From Berberis thunbergii (Eukaryota > Streptophyta > Magnoliopsida > Ranunculales > Berberidaceae): DNA of 64,000 nucleotides. Positions 1-9,727 of the stretch are shown here, in pieces. Position numbers and translations under genes: made by a program. The stretch covers positions 558,001 to 622,000 of the forward strand of contig QNQO01000200.1 in assembly GCA_003290165.1 (NCBI GenBank). Reading direction: 5' to 3'. How positions within the stretch are numbered: the first letter of the stretch is position 1; each line of letters begins with the position of its first letter. The notes beneath the pieces were generated by a model that saw only the letters and a program-made list of their open reading frames with translations, ran no database searches and was not told where the DNA came from.

Positions 1-4
1 CTAA

Positions 5-110
5 GGAAGCTACACGCAGGGACGGATTTACGTGGGGCAAGTGGAAAGCAGAACTGAGGAAGCTACACGCAGGGACGGATTTACTTGGGGTCAAGTGGGG
101 GCACTTGCTT
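5..110. repeat. 53-bp tandem duplication of the hAT left end
   Basis: The block at 5-57 (ggaagctacacgcagggacg and onward) is repeated at 58-110 with small changes. Each copy holds the duplicated target sequence plus the first 30 or so bases of the hAT terminus. Only the inner copy is continuous with the rest of the element. Confidence 0.8.
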
Positions 111-963
111 CCACTGACTTTAGAAAAAAAACTCTATTTGCTTAACTTGCAATCAGCGATGCTATTCTGCCCCACCCCTTATTCTCTTCCACTATTCTCA
201 TTGACGCTGACAATCTCGTTCCTCTCTTTCTTCTTTTATTTACCCTTTATTTGTTTACTGGTAAAAGTGTATTAGCTAAGTTAGTAGAGATATAGCGTAT
301 AGGGTATGTTTCCAAAAAAAAAAAAAAGGTACAACGTATGGAATCACATGTCACGAGTTTGAACTCGACAGGCAGCATGAGGTGGGGAGGGTTATGGGTA
401 AAAAAAATGTTTACTATGAAAACAACCACCGCTCTGCCTCCACTTCTCTTCCTCTCCTTCTCTTTCTGTTTGATTTATTTTCCTTTCTCACCAATGCTCC
501 AACCTCTTTTTTCTGTTTTGAAGAAAAATAATGTTTTTAAAGTATTTTCTCAAGATGAATTTGTATACCAAGATCTAGTTTAGTATTTTATTCATAGGAT
601 TACTTTGGAGAAATGACCCATTAGTATTTTTGGCCCTTAACTTTATACACCAAATGAATTGATCAGATCAATAGAATTGCATGATGTCGAGTTCTCGCCT
701 TGTTATGTATATTTGAAAGGCAAGTCTGTCGTCATCCTCTATATATTTATCTCTTGTGTACCTACAAAGTAGATTCTTAGATCAATTTCCTCACCCATGA
801 ATTAAATGAAGTTTTTTTAGCAATTGGTGTTTTGTATAGTTATTTATGTATTATTCAAAATTTAACAAAAATTATATTTAAGTACTTAATTATTATATTA
901 TCATTAGTTAAATATGACTCATCACTCTGCCCCCATTCAACAAAAATTCTAGCTCCATCACTG
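70..963. mobile_element. Non-autonomous hAT element with 8-bp target duplication
   Basis: The left end begins CAGGGACGGATTTAC and the right end, read on the other strand, begins CAGTGATGGAGCTAG, so the termini are imperfect inverted repeats. The flanks are gctacacg at 62-69 and actacacg at 964-971, an 8-bp duplication with one mismatch, as expected for hAT insertion. No transposase frame is visible in the 894 bp. The termini resemble those of plant hAT elements with TTF/ZMYM-type transposases, but that link is from memory of the family. Confidence 0.75.
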
Positions 964-1463
964 ACTACACGAGGACCCAAGAGAGGGATTAACTAAACCT
1001 AATCTATCAGTTTAATGTTAAAAGTCTTAGAAAGTAATGCTAATGACATCTCTGTCAATCAATGATTTAGGATGATATGTACAGTTTAATTTGATTTCCT
1101 TAAGACTTGATTAATATTATTTGTGTGATAAGATCATTACGTTCAAGAAGCGTTTTTTAGCTTGAACTGTTTTACTACGTAAAAAAAAATTATTGGAAGA
1201 AGAGACCTTTAAACCAATAAGAAGTTTGATTGAAAATGTGTCGAGTTAGAACCACTAAATTACTAGAGCATGACAACAGGATATTATGTCACTGTGTCAT
1301 CACCAAATCAATTGATTACTAGACATATCACATATTTTGTACCAAATTTTGTTTTTTTTGAAATTTCATATATAATCATTGGTCTAGTATCAAATTTACA
1401 CCGCTATTAAACATTCCCTACCACCAAAATATAAGCTAGATCTTGGTTGAAGTTATTTATGGT
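964..1463. other. AT-rich spacer, no gene seen
   Basis: No open frame of note, no splice-consistent coding segment and no repeat with both ends recognisable in these 500 bases. Confidence 0.6.
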
Positions 1464-1739
1464 AGATAAGCTACTGGTGGGCAACAATCTCAGTCAATCA
1501 TGTTCCGACTCGGATCGGTATGTTCCGAACCATTTCAAACCACGCAAAACGGGTTCCACTATTTTCATAGTTGTCCCGGTCTCAGACGGGTTGGAATTGG
1601 GACGAGACCAGTTCTAAAAATACTGTTTTGATCTATTTCGGACCACTCTGATTACTGTAGTGGACCTACTTCAAGCCCAAGCTCAACTCGAATTGGGCCT
1701 TGTATTGTGAAAATAACATAGTGAAAATACAGAAATTCA

Positions 1740-2055
1740 AAATGGTGAGGAAAGGGGCGAGGAAACCAACGAGGGGAGGGTGTGACCGCTTATCCCCTTC
1801 GAAATGCACGCCTACACCCTCGAGATGTGCAATCGCACAAATCTCAAATAGTAAAACCCTCTCCCTCACTGATTTCCCCGCCCCTTTCCTCCACAATAAG
1901 AAAGATTCGTGAAAATAACATGAACCTTCCTATTTGTCAAGGAAAGGGATGAGGAAACCAGTGGTTTTACCACTCATTCCTCTCGAAATTCGGAATGAGT
2001 GATCACACCCTCCCCCCCTCACTGGTTTCCTCGCCCCTTTCCTCGCCATTTAGAA
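1740..2055. repeat. Two tandem foldback (inverted) repeats
   Basis: The motif gtgaggaaaggggcgagg opens the block near 1743 and its reverse complement closes it near 2050. A second inverted pair lies inside (right arm about 1864-1900, left arm about 1937-1965). The result is two imperfect palindromes of about 160 and 120 bp in a row with the same arm sequence, as in a MITE that inserted twice or was duplicated. No target duplication is clear. Confidence 0.6.
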
Positions 2056-2527
2056 TTTATGAAATACCATAATAAAGTAAACAAAGAACAACCATAATCC
2101 TAACTTCACAATTTCTCCTCCTATCCCTCGCCTCCGCCTCCACCTCCAGCTAGACTACCAAGCATTGCCTCCAGCCAATCGACACAGTCTGGTTGTCCAC
2201 CACCAAAGCTTCAATCGACTACCAAGCACCGGTATATTCTTCTTCTTCTCAGTCCATTCCCCCTCTCTCCACATCTTTTTCTCAATCCATTCTCCCTCTC
2301 ACTCTGCACAAATCGATGACCACCATTGGCCAGCCGACCATCTCTTCTTCTTCCCTCTCCTGATATGTTCGAAAGAAATCAACACATCTCTTCTTGTAGT
2401 ATAGCTTCAGAGTCACACTATGCCTATTCCTGTAATCTGATCTTTTCAAAACTAGAACCTAAAACATCTCTTCTTGTAGTATAGTATTCTTTTAGTCAAT
2501 TCTTGAACTAAAGGAGGCAACCACTAA

Positions 2528-3140
2528 GGACGTGTTTGGTTGGGCATTGACCATTGTTATTGTAATGGTCAATACAATGGTCCAATGCAAACCAATGTTT
2601 GGTTGGGCAAAAAAGTGATGTAATGGAAATGAGTATTTACGGATTTCAATGTAATAGCCATTCTGACCCCCCAACCCCTATGAATGGAGATTACATTCCC
2701 CATTGTAATGGCAATGCAACTTGAAAAGACTTTTTACCCTCCTTGCTCAACAAAACCCTTATATTTTATGGTTATATTTTTCTGTATATGCCATTATTTT
2801 TATTATTTGTTGGAATTATTATGTAATACAGTTGCATTTCTATTTATGGTGCTCCAAATTTTAATTTGTATATAATTTCCTTTATATAATATAGTAGATG
2901 GCATAAAATCCATTGTTATAATAACCAAGGGCATATCGGTAAAGATACAATTCATTCCCATTCCATTTCTACCATATATTCACATACCAAACAATGTCAT
3001 ATGCTATTACCATTGTGATTCATAGGCACACCAAACATACACATTCCCATTACCATTACCATTACCATTACAATTCTCATTCACATTCCCATTAGCATTA
3101 CAATTCTCATTCCCATTCCATCGAGGAACCAAACGAGACC
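2528..3140. mobile_element. PIF/Harbinger-type MITE (Tourist-like), TSD TAA
   Basis: The left end reads GGACGTGTTTGGTTGG and the right end, complemented, GGTCTCGTTTGGTTCC. Both sides carry TAA (2525-2527 and 3141-3143), the preferred 3-bp duplication of PIF/Harbinger. The interior is rich in runs of cattac/attccc and has no coding frame. Length is 613 bp. It lies inside the 1472-4053 hAT element and so is younger than it. Confidence 0.8.
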
Positions 3141-3245
3141 TAAAGGGAAATTGTTGATCCACATGATCTTTTAAGCTATTTACCCCAATTTGACCTCTTT
3201 AAAACATCGACAAATTTGAGTTGGGCCTAACCAAATTGAATTAGC

Positions 3246-3862
3246 CAGTGTTCTAAAAATCAGCCTAGGTTTTAGAGAAACGTCCAGATTAATGGTTGGG
3301 CAGGTTGTGGGCGAGGTCTGGACCAATCTATGCAGGGTCTAGGCAGTTTGGGCAAGTTTTATTTATTTATTTATTAATAAGGCTGATTGTGTTCTTATTT
3401 TATTTTATTCATCTTTTTTGGAAATAAATAATTTAATTATTTTTTATTCAGTATATGTTTGAATGTAGCAAATGATGATTACTTAATGAAATTCTCAAAT
3501 GATCTGCCGGTACCAATTTTAGTAATGTAGATTTTATCAAACACGACTAAGGTCATTCATGCAATTTGAAGAAAAATAAAAGAGTAAGTTTTGATATTTA
3601 TCCGCAAATTCATCTTTGTATAAAGTACCCATCATGACCAATTTTAGTCATTTGAGTTTTAATAAATTTTGTTTATGATTGTTAATTTTTCATGTTTTTT
3701 AATTTTGCATATGTATCTTGGCATTAAATTGAATGTAATTGATAAGGTATTATTTAATTTTGGTAAATTATTAAAGTTATACTACAAAACCTAAGACAGC
3801 CTAAGTGTCGCCTAGGCACCTGCTAGTCACCTGCCACCCGCCTAGCGCTTTTTAGAACACTG
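3246..3862. mobile_element. Small hAT element, family copy 1
   Basis: The termini are CAGTGTTCTAAAAA at both ends (the right in complement) with subterminal gcctaggcg-type repeats. The flanks are GAATTAGC (3238-3245) and AAATTAGC (3863-3870), an 8-bp duplication with one mismatch. The same family occurs at 18930-19507 in the opposite orientation; the two share internal sequence including the stretch around the words cccatcatgacca. No coding frame. Confidence 0.85.
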
Positions 3863-4061
3863 AAATTAGCGCAATGGGCTTGGGTTGGGCCTTACTCAAA
3901 CAGGATGACATGGCTCAGAGTTGGACCATCCCGGTTCAAACTAGTCCAGGACGATTTTGGCTTTGCAAAAATATAAAAATCGTCAATCTCGAACCGTTTC
4001 ATTTCGTTTCATAGAATTGAGACAAACCCAATCCTAAACCGTGACCACCCCTAAGATAAGC

Positions 4062-5608
4062 TTCTGAAGGCATGATTTCGTATTTCGAAGATGATTTAAT
4101 TTGGATCTACAAATAAACTATGTATTATAAATAAATATAAATATAAATATAAACACACATATATAGAACATTAATATCTTGTTATATATGAAAAAAATTT
4201 AAGGCTAAAACTACCATTTTCCCTCCACCCCCTCAAATGAGGAAAATATAATGAGAATTAGAGAGATGAGAAATGATTTTTTTCCAGTAAAACACGAAGA
4301 TTATTATTCAAAGGACGACGGAAAGAAAATTATAGAAGGCGCAATCCTAAAGCAAGGACTGCCACGACACTGCATGAACATGTAAAAAAACATGTCCTTA
4401 AAAATATTACATGTCTTACCCATTCTCCAATTTAATTCTCCGATGTCCAAAGAAACCATGTGTTCCAATCTATTAAAAAAGAAAAATAATAGAGACACAG
4501 GCAAAAATTAGGTAATTGCACTTATTAGCAGTGGTCACAGCGGATAACTATGCAGGTTTTGAGAAAGTGTGGCAATTGCACAATACTCCTTCCATTAGCA
4601 TATTTTTAATATGTATTTTAAATATTTTTAGATATGTAAGCATCAAAAGTTATGCCCTTACTATCTTAATTGTGAACATAATAATGAGGAACATGTCTTA
4701 GTTAGTTTGTCAAAGTTACCTATTGGAAACTATAACATGTTGTTCCTTAACCTAGTGTGTTACGAGATGATAAAATGTCAAGACAATATGCATAAGATGT
4801 TGAACATATGCCATGTTAAAAATGTGAGCGATAAATTTAGGGCAACCATGTGATTTTTTAGGCTCGAAGCGTTTTGAGAAGGCCAAAAGAACAAAGTTAA
4901 AATTAATTAATCAATTAAAATTATGTAATTACATCCTTATGGGACTCGAATCTTGGGCTTGTGATAAAACAAAGTATAAAAACATAAAAAATAAAAAGCT
5001 AAAGATATATATTTTCATAAAAGCTTTGAAGTGAAACTTTGTTGGCATATCCTTGATTGTTATCAAATCATACCTTAATGGCACAATTATCTATTTAGTT
5101 AGGTAACGACATGTATGGGTCAAATCCCTTGGACTATTGGAGATGCTCTTAGGCTAATCTCAAGTTTACTTTCTTCCAATTCTTAGCTCATCTTTAGGTA
5201 GGTCCTCACCTCATCATCATCATTAAAGCTCATTCCCGATACTCAGGTCCTCGCCTCTAAGGATGGAAAATATGGCAATGATGTTCGCACACTCAAAACC
5301 TAATGAATAATTTTTTCTAAGCATGATCGAAAAACATAAAAGGAATCCATAGTAAAATCAAACACCTAATATCTAATAAATCATGTGTAAACCTTATATT
5401 ATGACTATAGTTAGAGCATTCAGATAAGGATTTGCTATAATCTATGACTTTTAGAAAGATGATAGTAAAAACAAGAATATCCATGATGATGAAAAACACA
5501 ACTTAATTAATTTCATTGAACAATAACTCACAAGTGCATAAGTTATGCTAATCACAACATAAGTCTAATAAACATGACAAAATAATTTAAGAAAATCTAA
5601 TTGAAGTC
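4062..5608. other. AT-rich intergenic stretch
   Basis: No recognisable gene. Frames here are short and have no family resemblance. A few AT-rich low-complexity tracts, such as ataaatataaatataaata near 4130, are present. Confidence 0.5.
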
Positions 5609-5616
5609 ATCCTCCT

Positions 5617-6209
5617 TAGAGGGAATCTCATCCCGCGATCCCGATCCCGATCCCGGTCCCGTCTTGTTCCGATTTTTTGGGTCATTTTGGGATTAATCAA
5701 ACTTGTCCCAATTTCGTCTCGACCTAGAGTGGGATGGGATCGGGATGAAGATTTTTAATCTTGCCCTTCCTAAACTTATTTATTTAATATCTATTATTAT
5801 TATTTTTAATCAAATTACTCTTCTAAAGGAAAGTTTAGAATGTGTTGAATTAAATCAAAACATTTATTATTTGAAAATTTACTTGTTTGATTTGCTACTA
5901 TTTGTTTAGATAGAAACTTTAATTTGGATATTTTAGGTAAAATAGAACCCATGAAAATCTATGTTTTTCACATTTTAAATTGGTTATAAGACAATTATTC
6001 TTGTAAAAAATAAAGGTAAATGATGGTTTGAATTAGTTTTGCATTATGAGTTATATAGTTGGAGATTTGGTATATGCTCATCCCGTCCCGTCCCTTTAGA
6101 ACTCGTTTGGTATGGGTCGAGGTCGGAATGATGAGGTCAATCCGTCCTGATCCCGAATGAACGGGATGTGATAGGGATGAAATCCATCCCGTTATGTGCT
6201 CACCTCTAA
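5617..6209. mobile_element. Non-autonomous hAT element with repeated cccgatccc ends
   Basis: The ends are TAGAGG at both sides (the right in complement TAGAGGTGAGCAC), flanked by ATCCTCCT (5609-5616) and ATCCTCCC (6210-6217), 7 of 8 matching. The subterminal zones are runs of cccgatccc/gggatggg, the same kind seen in the element at 47370-48363, so both belong to one broad family. No transposase frame. Confidence 0.8.
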
Positions 6210-6217
6210 TCCTCCCA

Positions 6218-7955
6218 TGGGGGCTCACTTACACCCTAAAAGGATTTTTTAGCCACGCATAGTAAACCTTAGGTTTATTACGGTGATATACACAAATAAC
6301 ATGGTAGTAAACCTTATCAAATAACTCTCAAATCTCTATAACTTTATCACAATTTGATTTACAACTCTTGGATCATGTTTGCATGGAAATAAAAGTTCAT
6401 TTATATGATAGTGGTATGCTACTAAGGTGTGTGGTAATAGGTATGGCTACAAGCCTCAAAATTTGATCATGCTAAGAAATCTCATGTGAATGCATGATAT
6501 ATATGCACAGTAATTTTGGGGCTTTTGTAAGAAAGTTATAATAAACACATGTGAAATGAACATTAGGGTTAGTTCATTTGGCAGCTTTTCGCTGAACTTA
6601 AGTGTTTGCCTAAATGGTAAAAAAAAAAATTTTGTTGAAATCAAAATTCAATGGTTGAATTTTGACTTGGAAATGAAAAAGGATTTGAGCAAATAAGAGT
6701 TTGGGATTCGGATGTTAGACTTTGTTTTGTTAAAATGAGTTGAAAAACCTTGTTGACTTATGCGCTTGAACATATCCATGAGCCTTAAATTTTGATTATA
6801 ACTTTTTCTCAATTTTTGCAAGATGATTAGATGTCTATTTTATGTAGTTATTAGGTGCATTTGTGTATATTTCATGATTAACACTTGAATTCCTACATTA
6901 TGCACAAAATACACGTAATGATAACATTTTATTTATTAATAAGAGATGACAATTAGGGGCTAAAATTTACCATCTATAGGCCTATGAAATTGTCCAAACC
7001 TACATTTTGCTAGTTCTCGAGCAAATAATAATAAAAACTTACTAATTTCGTAGGAATCACGATTGCATTTAGTGTAACACACAATTACTTTTTGAATCCT
7101 ATGTTTCTCCTAATGTACGAGTTGTAGTCTCTTGAGGGTTTCTAGAAATGATACCCTCAAATATATATGCTACTCAGGATTTAGACTCAAAGAATTTGGT
7201 CTAAGTAACTAACCAAAATACCCCAAATATGTTCAAACAATTCCTACTATACATTAGTTTTAGAAAAATACAAAAATTGTCAGGAAAAATCTTTGTTTTT
7301 TCAAACAGAAAAAGATACTCAACCACTATTGTTGCAAATTCCACCAACTATAAATTATTGAAAACTTTGAAATGCATGACCAACTCTTTCATGTTTCCCT
7401 TTTGCCATGTCTCTTACAATACTTGACTTTTTGTGTCTGATAAATGCACACAAATAATAATAATAATAAATATATATATAATCTAATTACTAATGTTCGG
7501 TTACGCCTACAACATGCCACTCGAATCGTCAGATCATGCATTTTGTGTAGTTTTGTCAAAAGCCTCACCATTTACCTTTTGACACCCGTTGTTTTCTAAA
7601 AATTATCATTTGACACCCATGGGTAATTTTGCCTTTATAAAATTTGTGAATTTATATCGTTAGCTAACATCATTGACTTAACAGTCAAGGCCTAATTTGA
7701 GTGTTTGATAATATTTTGTGAATTAATGGCACCAAAATTGGAATATTAAAAAATTAATGAGGTTAAAAGGCAAATAACCATTCCTACTATATACAAGTTG
7801 TTTGTGACACCAACCTTTTATTTAATTTTATTTTATTATATTTTTCTGAATTTCAAACACCTTTCTATATTTATTCCTTCTTCCTCACACTTATTGATCC
7901 CTTGAACAAACACATTGAGAGTCAACTATCTGCTTCAAACTAGAAGTGCTAATAA
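6218..7955. other. AT-rich intergenic stretch
   Basis: No gene recognised. An (aat)n/(ta)n microsatellite lies near 7455-7482. The stretch 7570-7640 repeats the phrase ttttgacaccc twice and resembles the end of a decayed MULE-like transposon, but no paired end was found. Confidence 0.4.
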
Positions 7956-7959
7956 TTGA

Positions 7960-9215
7960 CTATGAACACAAACCTAAAAAATATATATTTTCATTTTACC
8001 TCCTATTATAAATGTTTTATTTAGCTTTAATTCCTATTCTTAATCATATTGCATTTACCTTCTAAGACTAGAAGTCAACGTGCATTGACTGTTAAGGCAC
8101 GTGCTAGTTTAAAAAAGACCATATTTTACTGCTCAAAATACCATTTTAATGATCTTAAGGCTGAGATTCAAAGTTGAAGTAGGCAGATGCAATTAAAATC
8201 TGAGGGCTGTGATTCAAATTTCCCATTAGTCGTTAAGATAATCCCCCTCCACCACCACACTCTCCACTTCACCACCAATAACACTTGCATCTGCTTCTAC
8301 TACTACATCTACATGTTATTTCATTGCAGGTTAAATATTTGGAGTGGAAATGATTGTGCAAACCCAATTTTTGAAGTTAAGCTTGAGTTGTAGATCATCT
8401 TCATCCTCTCTCAAGTTTGTTCTGTTTCAGGAGGCAACATTAAATTCAAATTTATTATATGGGGTTAAGTTACTGTCAGTAATTTTTACACAATTTTTAT
8501 TATACTTTCCCCCTTATAATAAATTACTGGCAGTAACTTAACCCCATATAATAAATTTGAATTTAATAATACCCCTGAAACAGAACATGGTCTGCGAGAG
8601 GTTAAAGATGACTAGCAACTCTCAATAAATATCCACTGAAATGATGAAATGAAGATAACTGACTTGGCTTACCTCTATGATGGTATTTTAAAATGAAATC
8701 TATAGATGAAATAACTCAGATCTAAGGTTTGTGTTACCTTTATGTAATGAAACCCTAACTTCAAAACTTGGGCATGCTAAAGATTTTCAACTTCAAATAC
8801 CTTTGATCTACAACAAAATAACATGTGAGGAACTCGAATTTCATGGGAAGCTTTGAATTTGAATACTTTTACTCAGGCCAATTACTCATTCATCTTCCTC
8901 ATGTTGAATACCTCCACTCTCCATCTTTACAAGGGTATGATCAGTCAGATGTAATCTTAGTCATTCATGTGCGTGGTTCAAGTAACAGCCGGGTGGGATC
9001 CGCAAGTTCTCACATCGTGTGTGATAAAACACGTGATGGCCATTTTCGTCATCCAAAATGTGCGGAATGATGACACTTGAGGTGTTTGATAGTTAAGGCA
9101 CGTTGATTGCTAGTCTTACGGGATAAATGCAATATGATTAATAATACAGGATAAAGCTGAATAAACCATTTATAATAGGAAGCAAAATTCAAATAACCCA
9201 AAAAAATATTATGGT
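7960..9215. mobile_element. Long inverted-repeat element, possibly MULE-like
   Basis: The arm at about 7965-8110 (including cctattataaatg, attgcattta and aaggcacgt) reappears in reverse complement at about 9080-9215. The arms are about 140 bp and imperfect. A strong hairpin core lies at 8395-8610. Long inverted termini without coding sequence fit a non-autonomous Mutator-like element, but I could not fix exact ends or a 9-bp target duplication, so the class is an inference. Confidence 0.5.
8395..8610. repeat. Near-perfect hairpin, arms about 70-100 nt
   Basis: The segment 8419-8487 is repeated in reverse complement at 8517-8587 with few mismatches (for example ggggttaagttactg against cagtaacttaacccc). 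Weaker pairing extends outward to about 8395 and 8610. The loop is about 29 nt. Transcription would give a long stable stem of the kind that can feed small-RNA production. Confidence 0.8.
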
Positions 9216-9560
9216 TCATAACAGACTTATGATTTATTTATTTATTTTTAGATTAATTTACATTTGGGTCCTATGATTTATATCATATTTGAGTTGGAGT
9301 TTCAAATTTGTTCAACTTTAATTTGCGTCCCAAAATCACTTTAAAGGTCAATGTTGGACAAACTTGTGACTCAAACTCAAACTCAAACTCAAACTCAAAA
9401 TTGGTAAAGACTCAATCGCTCGAAAGAGATTAGAGACAAACAAACTTTAAAACTCAAACGCAAGAAAATGAGAAAGAAAGAGATTAGAGATAGGACTATG
9501 ATAAAAGAAGGAAAGGAAAAATAAAATAAAATTAGTCGAACCTTACTCCAGGGTACTCAG
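9216..9560. other. Spacer with (aactca)n microsatellite
   Basis: About five tandem copies of aactca lie at 9369-9398. The rest is AT-rich and unassigned; the stretch near 9250-9300 (taatttacatttgggtcc) resembles a decayed transposon end. Confidence 0.5.
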
Positions 9561-9599
9561 CCGTCTGGGAGGGTGCACATAGCTGATGTCTGCTTCCTT

Positions 9600-9727
9600 T
9601 CTCCAGGTGTGCGTGAAGGGTGAAGACTTCAAAAACAAGAACCATCGAGAGCGAAGACAAGAGTGTAATCTGTGAAGTATTGTAATTGTAATCATTTATT
9701 TATCCGCGAGATATCTCAAGCGAAACC
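9600..9727 (+). promoter_or_regulatory. Probable 5' UTR of the centrin gene
   Basis: This stretch precedes the inferred ATG at 9728, is less AT-rich than its surroundings and reads like leader sequence. The upstream limit and the TATA box are not clear. The assignment depends on the exon-1 model described for the centrin gene. Confidence 0.45.

Larger units (their letters stand above)
1472..4053. mobile_element. hAT element, 2.6 kb, carrying nested MITEs
   Basis: The element begins TACTGGTGGGCAAC and ends with the complement of TAGGGGTGGTCACG. It is flanked by a perfect 8-bp duplication AGATAAGC at 1464-1471 and 4054-4061. Both subterminal zones hold decayed name-type repeats with gaaccg/cggttc motifs. 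I see no transposase frame. Inside lie two foldback repeats (1740-2055), a Harbinger-type MITE (2528-3140) and a second hAT (3246-3862), so much of the length comes from later insertions. Confidence 0.85.
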
